Numbered from the stretch's first letter, positions 31,006 to 43,615 are shown. The stretch: 64,000 bases of DNA from Poa pratensis (GCA_947311845.1 CAMZMU010000052.1:134135169-134199168); one strand, 5' to 3'. A program made the numbers and translations. The notes: generated by a model from the sequence alone, not told the origin.

Positions 31006-34000
31006 TGTAACAGCCCAAAGTGTGAAAACCTAAAACCTGAGTAAAATTTTCGCTTTTGCATGTTATTCATGCATCATGGCATCATTTGTTTAAGTGCTCA
31101 AGTTGAAACAAAGAATTGGAGAACCAAGTAAAACAACTGGAAACAAAAGAAATAATTGTTTTCAAACAAGATACACTCCAATGAGTTTGTTGTGACAAAA
31201 CCAATTCAAATAACTTCCATATTTGTCAATGAAGTTCCAAGAGTCTAAAAAGTAATGTTTTGCAATTGCTAAATTTTCCAAATGGGCAACATCTTGAATT
31301 TAGCAAAATGCCTATATCAAACACTATGAACAAAAGTTGGTCAAAACATTTTATTTTAAACCCCAATTTTTGTGGAGCAACTAAATGACCAGGGGAGCAT
31401 CTCCAAATTATTTCATAATTTTTGGAAGTGTTTAATTAGCTCAATTAATTCAAATACAGCTGATGGAATCTTTTAACAGAACAGAAGGACCAATCGGTGA
31501 TGGAAACAGAAGTTCCAGGGGGCTATTTGCAAAATCGCCATCTTCCTCCCCTGTAGCGACCGAGCACTCTGTGCTCGCGCCGCACCACCGTGCTCGCGCC
31601 GCACCCGCGCGTCGCCGCGCCCCCCTCGGCGCTGTCGTTGACCCTGCGAGGAGAGCACGCACACGAGCCGCTCTCTCTCTTCCCCGCTGTCTTCCCCGTT
31701 TCCTCGATCCCCATCTTCCTCTCCCCGAGCTCCCGAGTTGAGCCATGGCCGCCGCCTAGCGCCGAGGTTGTGGTCCTCCCCACGCAGATCGAAGTGGGGC
31801 ATCGCCTCCGCCTCGACGTCCTCCCCCGCCTAGCCGAAGGAATCGACACGGGGCGCCGCCGTTTCGCCGCGCCAGCGCGATCTTCCTCGCTGCCATCCGA
31901 GCTCCGCCACGCTCGATTTCGTCGCCGACGTCCTCCCTCCGCCATCCCAGACCTCTCCATCGACTTGAGGGTGAGCACCCCGTGCCGCGGCACCCTTCCC
32001 CTCTCTTCCTAGCCCTTCCCCGTGCCGTGCTGTTCGCCGAGCCGTGAACATCGTCGCCTCGCCGCACGACCGGTCATGGAACCAGCCTAAGCTGGGCTGC
32101 AGGCCGCTTCTCTCTGGCCCAGGACCGGCCTCGGAGCCAGCCCAGGCTGGGCTGAAGGCCGATTCTCTCTGCCGCATAGCCGGCCCCTCTGCCGGCCCAA
32201 ACCGGCCTGGAGGCCAGTCCTCTCTGGAGCAAGGCCGGCCTGTCAGCCGCCCAGACCGGACTGGAGGCCGGGTGTACTGTTTTTTTATAGAGGTTCCTTT
32301 TTTTTCATTTCCTCTCCCTTTTGCGCCTGATACCCGCTTCCCCCTCGCGCGTTAGGACATCGACTCCGATGTTTCGACTACTTCATCCCTCTCTCTCGGT
32401 TTCGAGTAATTAAAATATTATTGTTGTTGAAAAATAATTTAATTAAATCACATAATTAAAAGAGGAAATTTATAAATGCAATAACTTTTTATCGGGACCT
32501 CAGAAAATTGTGTTCGATATACCAAAATGTTCAGAAAAACTTGAATCATCCAGAATCATCATCATCATGCATATTTGATCACAATTACGAGAATGTACTT
32601 CTAGTAGTATTAGAAGCATTAAGTTTAAATATGGGGTTTATTCCAAATAATGCAATAAATATAATGGGGACCCCATTTAACTTGTTGATCATGTTCAAAG
32701 CTATTAGGGTGCATTTAAATTGTCATGCCATTATGTGTTTGCGCATTGCATATGTTAAACATGTGTGGTGATTGATTGCTATTCCGTTGCTATGTTTCGA
32801 TAGATCAAGCAACCGGGGTGACACCGCAATACCCCGACGATCGCTACTACCAGCCATATCAACAAGGCAAGCGTAATCCCCCCTCTGAGCATGTCTTATC
32901 CTATTTTCCGCAAGTATTTTCTCCACTATAATATTGCATGCGGTTCCAAATGTCAATTTGATTGGATTAGAGTATCCTATAGTTGTATTAAGTTTTCGAT
33001 GCCAATACATGTTCCCCTCCTAGTATACATAGTTTTGTATGGTTGGCCTGAGATATCTACTATGCTATGTCGATGCTTAGCCATGCTTAGTTAATTGTTA
33101 CTCGTCTGATGGATGGTTCATGTTGGAAACAGGTGATGAGATAAATGGTTGATGGTGGAGAATTTGTGGTGACAGGTAATAAAATGCTTAAAGGTGGGGA
33201 TGAGAGGCCACTGTGGTTGTGGTGCTTTGTCTCGTTCTCGCCGCCTAGGTGCGAGTTCTTTACCTCTTGAACCAAGACTGAGCGTGCAACCATGCGTGAG
33301 GCCTATGCATTCGCAGTGCAGGAACCCTCATAGACTAAATAACTCGGGCGGGACTAGCCAGGGTCCTCTAGTTTGAGCTTCCATTTTGCGCGTGCGTGAT
33401 GATGGTGGTTGAACTGGGATGAGGATTGTGGTGTTAGGAGAATAAGTGGCCGTGGGCAGGGTGTTGAAGGCACTAGCATGCCCTGCCGCCACTGATGATC
33501 CTAGAAAGTTCTTAACTAGGGAGAAGTCGACACCGCTCCCACCCAGCCGGCTTTCCAAGGAAGAGAGCTAATGTGCAGGTAATGGGCCGGACGGTACGCG
33601 TGGCAAACATTGTGCACCCCTGCAGGGTAAATCTTTTCGAAAAGCCGCGTCCGCGGTTATGGACGACTTGGGAAAGGACGATAAGACCATAGAATAACTT
33701 GAACGGAATGATTAAAAACTGGGTACTAAAGGTACCACTCAAGAATGCAAGGTTGACTTCCTCGAGGGTGATTCGTGGGGGGGGGGGTGCCTTTGATGAA
33801 CAGGTACAGTGGTTGATGATGGTTGATGTTGAGAAAGGTGATCAAGAAAAGAGTCACTTCTTACCCCTTTTAAAATATTCTGATTAGTCGATGCCATTGA
33901 GTTATGTTTTCATAAATAAAATCAGCTTTATGCAAAACAGCCATATAACTTTGAAAGCCTCATCGAGCTAAAGCTCTATATAATCTTACGAGTTCGTCGA

Positions 34001-34513
34001 ACTCAACGTCGTTTGTTTTGTTTCAGAGGAGGACTTCACCGACCTCGAAGGTGGGTTCTTTGTGGACGTCGACGAGTAGTCTGGGGTTCCCAGGTGGCAG
34101 CTTGGGACATCCGGGAACAACTGGCGTTGGATGTTTATCTGTAGGCCTTTTAGGTCATATTTTGGATCTTGTTGTTTAGAACAACCTAATTCGCTTCCGC
34201 ATGTTGTAGTGTTGGGTCTGTGACCTCTGGTTGTAATTTGCTATCTTTCTCTATATAAGAGTTGAACTATAATGCTTTGTGTCGTAGAGTCTGTGATGTG
34301 CCAGTTGTTTCACAAGTCTTGATCTCTCTATTATACATTGAGGGTTGTGCATGTGTTAAGGCATCAATCGGGGTGTTGCGTTGCCGATGATCCATTCCGA
34401 GCAACGCCTGCCAAAGGTTTTGGCCGGGGATTGGTAAACCCGAAACCTCCTGTTGTATCGCTTAACCGGTGACACACAGCATCACTGTATAACAGTCGGG
34501 TCGGGGCGCCACA
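31006..34513 (+). repeat. Gypsy 5' LTR (3508 bp)
   Basis: It begins TGTAACAGCCC and ends GGCGCCACA. A TATATAA motif (34252-34258) about 260 bases before the LTR end is a likely core promoter, since it is conserved in the other LTR. A GC-rich block at 31550-32280 includes degenerate GGCCGGCC/AGGCC repeats. It contains about 400 bp (32182-32582) missing from the 3' LTR. Frames inside it, such as 31523-31993 minus, are not genes. Confidence 0.93.
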
Positions 34514-35107
34514 AGTTTGTATCAGAGCAGTACTGGCTGTAGGAAACCCTTCTGCTGGTCGACGTTGAGTCTAGTGTTTGTAAAAATATTTTTAACCTAA
34601 AAATGAGTTGTGAAAACCATCTTAGGATTCTTTTTACTCCTTATCTGGTTACAATCTAATCTCGGATCAATCTTACCTCGATTTGACTTAAAGGTTTTAC
34701 TTCTCATCTGTTACTTCAAAATTAGGAGTATCACGTGGGTGGGGTTCTACCTTTAGTGTTATGTGTCCAGTTGCTCCCGCTGCGTTACAATCCCAAATCA
34801 ACCAAGATGTTTGAACACTGTTACCCAACAAAGGAATAAGTGGTTATCCTCAGTATTGATGCGTTTTAACCCAAGGACTTGAACATAAGGTCCCGGATTG
34901 TGCCAACTGGAGTGTGTTAAGTTGTGATTCCTTAACTCTCGCTAGTAGCACATGATGCTGATCTTGACCCAAGTTCTATCTTGTTGATCCCTTGTAATTG
35001 TTACCCAAAGTATTATCCTCCCTAGTCTATGTACTTGAGTAGACGCTAATGCTATTGTTCGACCATTCGGAGAAAGATACTAACAGTGTCATTGTAAAAT
35101 CTCCAGA

Positions 35108-35543
35108 ATGGCTCGGGGAGGCCGTGGAGGCCGCTGAGGTCGCGGTAACCACAACGATGATGAGGATGATCTGCCGCCACCACCCTCAATGGCTCAGGTC
35201 TTGACGGCCATTAAGGAGAACTGCGGGCGCAATGAGCGTTTGCTTGAGCAGTTGGTGCAGCAGAATGCACGGAGTAACGAGTGCAACACTCTCACTGAGT
35301 TCTTGCGCTCGCAGCCACCCACTTTTGCTGATGCTAAGGAGCCACTGGAAGCTGATGACTGGCTTCGTGCTTTGGAGCGCAAGTTCTCCGCGCTGCATGT
35401 CCCAGTGGCTGAGCAAGTCAACTTTGCCACCTATCTCTTGGTTGGTGCTGCTGGCTGTTGGTGGGAAAGCCATGTGGCTTTGTTTCCAGCCAACCATGTC
35501 TTCACCTGGGCTGATTTTCACACTGCCTTCCGTGCGGAGTACA
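35108..35543 (+). pseudogene. Gypsy gag, N-terminal part
   Basis: From ATG 35108 the frame reads MARGGRGGR, a TGA at 35135-35137 (probably a former CGA Arg codon), GRGNHNDDEDDLPPPP, then MAQVLTAIKENCGRNERLL and the retrotransposon gag core with EADDWLRALERKFSALHVP and FATYLLVGAAGCWWESHVAL. It stops at 35543, where the younger element entered after GCGGAGTACA. The rest of gag resumes at 42803. In active relatives gag forms the particle; here it is broken by the stop and the insertion. Confidence 0.9.
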
Positions 35544-37196
35544 TGGTGCCTGGTTGACGGGAGAGTATTTGAGGATGATGATGATGGTGATGATGAGTAC
35601 TTCCCCGGCAACGGCGCCAGAAAACAGCTTGATGGCTACGTGTTGGTGAACCCCAAGAGGAAGGTTATGATGTAGACAGCAGAAGTTTTCCCTTGAAAAT
35701 CTACCCAAGGTTATCAATCCAGTAGGACTTGACGATCTATCGGAAGGTTGTTGATGTTGACTCCCCCTGGCGCTAGGGAGCTTGCACCAACGTGGAATCT
35801 GCACAGACACAAACCAGAACTTTGCCCAACACGAAACAGAGAGGTTGTCAATCTCTCCGGTCTTGCAGAAACAAAGAGTTAAACGTATGGTGTGGAAAAC
35901 AGCAGGAAACACAGTAACAGGAAACAGATGATTGCAGCAGGTTGTGTAAACAGTATGAGGAAATTGGACCAGGGTCCACAGTTCACTAGTGGTGTCTCTC
36001 TCAGAACAGATAACTAGCATGTTGGGTAAACAAATTACAGCTGGGCAATTGACAAATAGAGAGGGCATAACAATGCAATACATGCCAAGATGTCTACTAT
36101 GAAATCTAGTTGGGCATTACAACAAAGTACATAGACCGTTATTCCAACCGCATCTATGCCTAAATAATCCACCTTCAAGGCAGCATCCGCATCCTATTCA
36201 GTATTAAGTTGCTAACAACAGATTATTGCATGAAGTAAAGTGTGTAATGTAATCAATACAAGTGCCCTTGGACACTGCACCAATGTTTTATCCCTAGTAG
36301 CAACAGCACATCTACCATCTTAGACCTTTCTGTCACTGATCCAGATATCTAGAGACTGAACCCACTATCGAGCATAAATACCCCCTCTTGGAGTCACAAG
36401 CATCTACTTGGCCAAAGCATCTACTAGCAACGGAGAGCATGCAAGATCAAGAGCACATAGATAAACAACTTGAATAAACATGGTATCAATATTCATCGGA
36501 TCCCAGCAAACACAACATCTAGCATTACAATAAGATGATCTTGATCATGTTAGGCAGCTCACAAGATCTAAACATGGAGGCACAAGGTAGAGAGACAACC
36601 ATCTAGCTACTGCTATGGACCCGTAGTCCAGGGGTGGACTACTCACGCATCACTCCGGAGGCAGGCATGGTGATGTAGAGCCCTCCGGTGATGATCTCCC
36701 CTCCGGCAGGGTGCCGGGAAGAGCTTCAGAACTCCTCCGATCTGAGATTGACGATGACGGCCGCGACGGAACTTTTCGTGGAATATGATCGACCGTAATA
36801 GGGTTTTCGCGTCGCGGAGAATATATAGGCGAAGAGGCGGCGTCGGTGGCCGAGGGGGGCCACCACGCCATAGGGGGGCGCGGGCCCACCCTGGGCCGCG
36901 CCCTAGTGTGGCGTGGCCCCCTGGTGGGTCTGCTCCGACTCCCCTTTGGACTCCGTGATCTCCTCGTGATATTATTGACGATGTCTTTTGTTTCGTCCAA
37001 TTCCGAGAATATTTCCTTAATAGATTTTCTGAAACCAAAAACAGCAGAAAACAGGGAACTGGCACTGTGGCATCTTGTTAATAGGTTAGTCCCAGAAAAT
37101 GCATAAAAATGATATAAAGTGTAACCAAAACATGTAGCAATTGATATAATAACAGCATGGAACATCAAAAATTATAGATACGTTTGAGACGTATCA
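35544..37196 (-). repeat. LTR of the young element (3' LTR in element sense)
   Basis: 1653 bp. Near its left edge it carries an internal copy of the primer-binding-site motif (35602-35619). A TATATA motif lies at about 36822-36829 in the minus sense. The right edge is a small palindrome GATACG...CGTATC. Confidence 0.92.
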
Positions 37197-39815
37197 AGCA
37201 TCCCCAAGCTTAGTTCCTGCTCGTCCTCGAGTAGGTAAACGATAAAAACAGATAATTTTTGAAGTGACATGCTACCAACACAATCTTTGATCAAATAACA
37301 ATGTAATGCACATGATCTGAATGAAGTGATCCAAGCCAATGGTCTATAGTTTGCAAGCAAGTAAATAAAGAGTAAACATAAGTGATCACACAAGTGCAAA
37401 CTTTCATGAATAATACTATAAAACATTTAGAGATATAATAGTCTAACATAATAGTTAGCTCACAGCAGCAATAATTCTCAACATGAAAGTGTTTGTATCA
37501 ACACAAAGGAAGATAATAGCTTCAGCTTTTGCTTCAACTTTCAACATGTATATCATATAGATAATGTCAATGCAAAGAATATGATCAACCAAACACAAAG
37601 TTATGTAAAAACTGTTATACTGGAGTTGACAATGATGTTTGCTTAAGTAGACAGAAAGAAGTGGGAAAACTGACTCAACATAAAAGTAAAAGAATGGCCC
37701 TTCGCAGAGGGAAGCAGGGATTAACATCATGTGCTAGAGCTGTAGTTCCCGAAGGCATATAGAGAGCATAAAATATTGTTTTGTAAGGTAATGGTGTATA
37801 CAGGTGTCAACAAATCAAATAGCAGGTACTTGTCATCTTCCATGGCTAACTAACTTTTAGAGCGGTTCCGAGAGTTTTTAGGACTGCACTTGTAACAAGC
37901 ACTTATTGGTGACACTCCTCCCAACCATTTACTTTCCACAAACCATGGCTAACCGAATCCTCGGGTGCCCACCAACATTCACCATGGAGGAGTGTCTATT
38001 TATTTATTTATAGGGTGGACTAACCAGCTCTTTAATGCAAAATAAAAGGTGGAGAAGCAGATGAAGCTGCCAATCCTTGTAAATTAATTAGCATGGAAGA
38101 TGACAAATCTCACTACTACGTCCTTATGAGCTTTTCAAGTAGTGACACAAAAAGGAAATGTGTTTTGAGTAGTTAGTAGATAGCACATGAAGAAATTTAC
38201 TTGGAATGGTGAAAACACCACATAATAGGTAGGTATGGTGGACACAGGTGGCATGGATTTGGCTCAAGGTTTTGGATGTACAAGAAGCATTCCCTCTTAG
38301 TACAGAGTTTAGGCTAGCAAGGTTATTATAAGCAAACATCATTATCAACTGGAATAGCAAGAGTGTACATAAAACACAAGGTTTGACGAACCATAGACTC
38401 CCACTGTCTTCCTTGTTAACACATAGCCTTCATCCAAAAATTATCTAGACTACTATGGACTTCCAATTATGCAACAGATTATTATAGCAGAAAATCCTTA
38501 TAGTAGTTCTTCATTAATAGCCATTACTTACATGATGCACAAGCTTAAACATTAATTACTTGACAGCTCAAAACAATTGGCAAGCATCAAATTACTCAAG
38601 ACAACGATCTAAAAAGATTCATGTAAGCATTTTATACCACTACCACATGCATAGCATTTTTCTGGTCCAACCAAACACCAATCAACTTATTTGACAACTC
38701 TCCAAACAGATATAAGTGAAGCAAGAGAGTACTTTCTTCAAAAGAAACTGAAAGCTCTAACAAGAGATACATGAAAAACTGAGAGCTAACAGCAATAACA
38801 GCAACTAGACAGGAATACTCAACAAGTATAAGTGAAGCACAAGAGTATTCTAATGAAAAAGTGGAGCGTGTCTCTCTCCCAAACATGAATACTAGGATCC
38901 AACAAGTATAGCACAGCAAACAAAACAAAACAAACTGAAAACAAAAACACACTGACGCTCCAAGGAAGAGTACACTAGCATGAAGCAATAAAAATATAGC
39001 ACCATTAGAGATGACCTGATAATTTGTAGATGAAGAAGGGGATGCCTTGGGCATCCCCAAGCTTAGATGCTTGAGTCTTCTTGAAATATGCTGGGGAGGT
39101 AAGCCTCCCCAAGCTTAAGCTCTTCACTCTTCTTGATCATGTAATATCATTCTCCTCTATCAACACTTGAAAACTTCCTTCACACCAAAACTTAACAGCT
39201 TTTCTCATTAGCAGGTTAGTGCACTAAAAGATAATACTTCAAAGTTCTAGCAAAGACAAAACTCACAAGCCAACTATTTTAAACATTAGCCACTGTTACT
39301 AGGCTCAAGTGGGCACTTTTACACGAAAAGAAACCACTTAAAAACTTGTAAAAGAGAGAATGCAAAATAAAAGACAGAATCTGTCAAACCAGAACAGTCT
39401 GTAATGACGAATTTTTTCGAGGCACTTACGATGCTCAGATGAAAACTTTTGAAATAATGAAAGTTGCGTAACATCATCAGGAACATGCACAAAAAGTTTC
39501 AGCATTTTTCGATTTTTTCTGATTTTCTACTGAATTAAACGGTGACGAACAGCAATCTGTCCCAATGCAGTCCCGAAAATAAAAACCAACTTTGCATTAG
39601 TAACTCTCCTTGGCACAACAAAACAGCAAATAAAAGATACAAAGGAGTTGCTACAGAGGTAAACAAGCATCCTTGACTAATACTGAAAATAAAAATAATG
39701 GGTTGCCTCCCAAAAGCGCTTTCTTTTAATGCCTTTTAGCTAGGCTAGAAGATTTTAATGATGCTCTCATAAGAATAAGAGTTGAAAAACAAAAGAGAGC
39801 ATCAAGAGGCAAATA
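37197..39815 (-). other. Non-coding interior of the young LTR element
   Basis: About 2.6 kb of AT-rich DNA between the ORF stop (39816) and the 3' LTR, with no recognisable gag or pol domain. It contains CCCCAAGCTTA three times (about 37202, 39056 and 39107). On the element strand these are TAAGCTTGGGG purine-tract-like motifs. A TTGCCTCCCAAAAGCGCTTTC phrase at about 39703 follows the ORF. Confidence 0.7.
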
Positions 39816-40997
39816 TCAAACACATTTAAGTCTAACCCACTTCCTATGCAAAGGAATCTTGTAACAAAATAAATTATTGAAGCATAAAGCAACTAGCATA
39901 GAAAGATGAAACAAATATAGCTTCAAAACTTTCAACATAAAGAGAGGTGTTTTAGTGACTTGAAAACTTTTACAACCATATTTTCCTCTCTCATAATAAC
40001 TTTCAGTAGCATCATGAACAAACTCAACAATATAACTATCACATAAAGCATGCTTTTCATGATCTACAAACACATAATTTTTATTAAGCTCTAAAACAGT
40101 GGGGTTATCAAACCCACTTTTGACAATAATAGTATAATAAATATCATTAGCCAATATAGGACCATCATCAAGAGCATTATCATATATAACATTAGGGAGC
40201 ACATTTTTACTTTCTGCAATTTCCTTTTCTTGAGTCAAGGAGCTTGTTACTTCAAATTTATCAAAAGGAGATATTTCAATAGAATCATGACATTCAACAA
40301 TATAGCATTTTTCCTCCTTATGTGGGCATGGAGGGTAATCATATAATGTAAGAGTTAAAGAGTTACTATCATTAGAAGGTAGATCCTCCTTTTGTTCTTC
40401 ACTCTCCTCCTCTTTTTCATCCAATGAGATCACAGTTTCAGCAATTTCTTCTTCCATAGGTCCCTGAAAAGAAGCAAGTTGTTCTGGAGAATAAGTTTTC
40501 TCAAGAAATTTAGTGATATAAGGATTGTCATTGTAATATTCAAGGCAGTAACCAAGTATAGAAAAATTCTCAGATTTATAAGGAGAATCATCATCTTGAA
40601 TATAACCAGCAATTTCATAAGCACCCTTAAAAACAACAAATTCTTCAGTTTGTTCAAGATTACCAAAGTCATAGTTTCCTTTAGCATAAGCAGCCAAGGT
40701 TTCATTATCATTATAATCACATTGGAAAGGGAGGTGTTTATGCCTTCTACAACAAAAAGATTCATTAAAGCAGTAGGATTCATCAAATGTAGAACACAAG
40801 TTCTTAGCAAAATAATTCAATCTACTTATTTGTTCCCATAGATGTTTCCCTTTTTGAGACAAGCGGTATTCCTCATAATAAGTTTGATGTTCCTCCGTGA
40901 ACCCACCGTGCCAATAATATTTAGTATCAAAGAGAGAAGCCATTGATAGCAAGTAAACAACTAGACATAATAACAAACCGAAATAAACTAGATGCAA
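39816..40997 (-). CDS. 393-aa ORF of the young LTR element, function unknown
   Basis: An intact minus-strand frame in the 5' part of the element. A more likely start is the internal Met at about residue 19 (MASLFDTKYYWHGGFTEEHQ), since the first 18 residues are hydrophobic and lack good context. The protein has FDTKYYWHGGFTEEHQTYYE, a KHLWEQISRLNYFAKN helix, a Cys-rich YCFNESFCCRRHKH patch, an acidic stretch near 190-205 (DEKEEESEEQKED), PPCPHKEEKCYIVECHD, and a hydrophobic C-terminus (about 345-385). No RT, integrase, protease or CCHC knuckle is present. It lies where gag is expected. Its intactness fits a very young insertion; it may be a gag-like or accessory protein. Confidence 0.6.
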   Translation of the reverse strand: MHLVYFGLLLCLVVYLLSMASLFDTKYYWHGGFTEEHQTYYEEYRLSQKGKHLWEQISRLNYFAKNLCSTFDESYCFNESFCCRRHKHLPFQCDYNDNETLAAYAKGNYDFGNLEQTEEFVVFKGAYEIAGYIQDDDSPYKSENFSILGYCLEYYNDNPYITKFLEKTYSPEQLASFQGPMEEEIAETVISLDEKEEESEEQKEDLPSNDSNSLTLTLYDYPPCPHKEEKCYIVECHDSIEISPFDKFEVTSSLTQEKEIAESKNVLPNVIYDNALDDGPILANDIYYTIIVKSGFDNPTVLELNKNYVFVDHEKHALCDSYIVEFVHDATESYYERGKYGCKSFQVTKTPLFMLKVLKLYLFHLSMLVALCFNNLFCYKIPLHRKWVRLKCV

Positions 40998-41117
40998 GAA
41001 ACTAATTTTTTTTTGGGTTTTTGATTTTTAACAGCAAGCAAAACAAAACTAAAACAAGACAAAAAACAAAGTAAAGAGATTGGAACTGAGAGACTCCCCT
41101 TTCCAATAGCCTCCAAG

Positions 41118-41135
41118 TCCCCGGCAACGGCGCCA
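41118..41135 (-). other. Primer-binding site of the young LTR element
   Basis: TGGCGCCGTTGCCGGGGA on the minus strand, 9 bases from the LTR edge at 41145. This matches the usual tRNA-Asp-type site of grass Gypsy elements. The same 18 bases recur inside both LTRs. Confidence 0.75.
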
Positions 41136-41144
41136 GAAAACAGC

Positions 41145-42797
41145 TGGTGCCTGGTTGACGGGAGAGTATTTGAGGATGATGATGATGGTGATGATGAGTA
41201 CTTCCCCGGCAACGGCGCCAGAAAACAGCTTGATGGCTACGTGTTGGTGAACCCCAAGAGGAAGGTTATGATGTAGACAGCAGTTTTCCCTTGAAAATCT
41301 ACCCAAGGTTATCAATCCAGTAGGACTTGACGATCTATCGGAAGGTTGTTGATGTTGACTCCCCCTGGCGCTAGGGAGCTTGCACCAACGTGGAATCTGC
41401 ACAGACACAAACCAGAACTTTGCCCAACACGAAACAGAGAGGTTGTCAATCTCTCCGGTCTTGCAGAAACAAAGAGTTAAACGTATGGTGTGGAAAACAG
41501 CAGGAAACACAGCAAGTAACAGGAAACAGATGATTGCAGCAGGTTGTGTAAACAGTATGAGGAAATTGGACCAGGGTCCACAGTTCACTAGTGGTGTCTC
41601 TCTCAGAACAGATAACTAGCATGTTGGGTAAACAAATTACAGCTGGGCAATTGACAAATAGAGAGGGCATAACAATGCAATACATGCCAAGATGTCTACT
41701 ATGAAATCTAGTTGGGCATTACAACAAAGTACATAGACCGTTATTCCAACCGCATCTATGCCTAAATAATCCACCTTCAAGGCAGCATCCGCATCCTATT
41801 CAGTATTAAGTTGCTAACAACAGATTATTGCATGAAGTAAAGTGTGTAATGTAATCAATACAAGTGCCCTTGGACACTGCACCAATGTTTTATCCCTAGT
41901 AGCAACAGCACATCTACCATCTTAGACCTTTCTGTCACTGATCCAGATATCTAGAGACTGAACCCACTATCGAGCATAAATACCCCCTCTTGGAGTCACA
42001 AGCATCTACTTGGCCAAAGCATCTACTAGCAACGGAGAGCATGCAAGATCAAGAGCACATAGATAAACAACTTGAATAAACATGGTATCAATATTCATCG
42101 GATCCCAGCAAACACAACATCTAGCATTACAATAAGATGATCTTGATCATGTTAGGCAGCTCACAAGATCTAAACATGGAGGCACAAGGTAGAGAGACAA
42201 CCATCTAGCTACTGCTATGGACCCGTAGTCCAGGGGTGGACTACTCACGCATCACTCCGGAGGCAGGCATGGTGATGTAGAGCCCTCCGGTGATGATCTC
42301 CCCTCCGGCAGGGTGCCGGGAAGAGCTTCAGAACTCCTCCGATCTGAGATTGACGATGACGGCCGCGACGGAACTTTTCGTGGAATATGATCGACCGTAA
42401 TAGGGTTTTCGCGTCGCGGAGAATATATAGGCGAAGAGGCGGCGTCGGTGGCCGAGGGGGGCCACCACGCCATAGGGGGCGCGGGCCCACCCTGGGCCGC
42501 GCCCTAGTGTGGCGTGGCCCCCTGGTGGGTCTGCTCCGACTCCCCTTTGGACTCCGTGATCTCCTCGTGATATTATTGACGATGTCTTTTGTTTCGTCCA
42601 ATTCCGAGAATATTTCCTTAATAGATTTTCTGAAACCAAAAACAGCAGAAAACAGGGAACTGGCACTGTGGCATCTTGTTAATAGGTTAGTCCCAGAAAA
42701 TGCATAAAAATGATATAAAGTGTAGCCAAAACATGTAGCAATTGATATAATAACAGCATGGAACATAAAAAATTATAGATACGTTTGAGACGTATCA
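41145..42797 (-). repeat. LTR of the young element (5' LTR in element sense)
   Basis: 1653 bp, almost identical to 35544-37196. Differences noted include three versus no extra bases after GACAGCAG, AGTAAC versus AGCAAGTAAC, one G fewer in a G run, GTAACC versus GTAGCC, and ATCAAAAA versus ATAAAAAA. Confidence 0.92.
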
Positions 42798-42802
42798 GTA
42801 CA

Positions 42803-43612
42803 TTCCCCAGCCGATCATGGATTCGAAGAGGAGGGAGTGCCTGGATTTGCAACAGGGACGGATGGACCTCCGCACTTAAGGTCGTGAGTTCAACCATCTC
42901 TCTCGTTACGCCCCAAGGGACGTGACTAATGATGCTAACAAGCAAGAGCTATTCCGCGAGGGTCTTACGCCGCAGCTCCGCTATGAGCTATTGCCCTTCA
43001 GGTTCCAGACCTACCAGGAGCTGTTCAACCAGGCTCTTACTCTTGAGCAAGGAAGAAAGGAATTGGAGGCTTCCAAGAGGCCCACACACGGGACCACCAG
43101 AGTTCCTCGGGTTCTAAGAGCAAGAAGCGCAGGGTGTTTGTCCCCTATAGCGCCTACCTCGTGGTCCATTCATGCCGAGAGCCGCGGGATACAGGCCACC
43201 TCCTCCGTGCCCCACTACTTCGACACTTGGGGTAGGCGGGAGTGGGTACCGTCTGATGCTACCTGCTCCACCTGGACTCACTTGCTACAACTGTGGCCAG
43301 GCTGGCCACTACTCCAGGGAGTGCCCCCAGAAGGCACCTCTCGCGTTAACTCCTGCACGAGCCCCTGCCACACCAGCTGGCAAGGCTGGACCTATTGTGC
43401 GTGGTCGCCTGAACCACATCTCTGCTGAAGAAGCTGAAGAGGACCCCAGCGTTCTCATGGGTGAGTTACGAATCAACGGCAATTCAGCTACAGTGTTGTT
43501 TGACTCTGGAGCAACGCATTCGTTCATATCTATAGCTTTTGCAAAATACCACAAAATACCGTTTGAGAAAATGAGCAGTCCTTTGGCGATCTCAACACCT
43601 GGCTCTAAATGG
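42803..43612 (+). pseudogene. Gypsy gag C-terminal part, CCHC knuckle and protease start
   Basis: Gag resumes after the nested element: YIPQPIMDSKRRECLDLQQG, then after a local stop and shift FREGLTPQLRYELLPFRFQT and QELFNQALTLEQGRKELEAS. A second shift near 43090-43170 leads to the frame with the knuckle C-YN-C-GQAG-H-YSRE-C (43283-43324) and the protease motif LFDSGATHSF (DSG at 43502-43510). A TGA at 43613-43615 follows ISTPGSKW and is probably a mutated Arg codon, as the same frame continues beyond it. Confidence 0.88.
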
Positions 43613-43615
43613 TGA

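Larger units (their letters stand above)
35544..42797 (-). mobile_element. Young non-autonomous LTR retrotransposon nested in the Gypsy gag
   Basis: Two LTRs of exactly 1653 bp (35544-37196 and 41145-42797) are flanked by GTACA (35539-35543 and 42798-42802). Element sense is minus: the LTR starts TGATACGTCTCAAACG, a primer site TGGCGCCGTTGCCGGGGA (tRNA-Asp type) lies at 41135-41118, and a purine tract AAGCTTGGGGATGC precedes the other LTR. By eye the LTRs differ by about two substitutions and three small indels, so insertion is recent. The 3.9-kb interior has one 393-codon ORF but no RT, RNase H or integrase; it must rely on proteins from elsewhere. Confidence 0.93.

Noticed and set aside
31523..32177. 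Overlapping frames of 100-200 codons in the Gypsy LTRs (also 47334-47960)
   Set aside because: Both are in the GC-rich part of the LTR on the strand opposite to transcription and differ by indels between the two LTRs.
35502..36083. 193-codon minus frame in the young element's LTR
   Set aside because: It begins inside the LTR and ends in the Gypsy gag outside the element, so it exists only because of the insertion.
36643..37168. 140-173-codon minus frames in the young element's LTRs (also 42245-42766)
   Set aside because: The frame differs between the two nearly identical LTRs because of a one-base indel, and there is no conserved motif.
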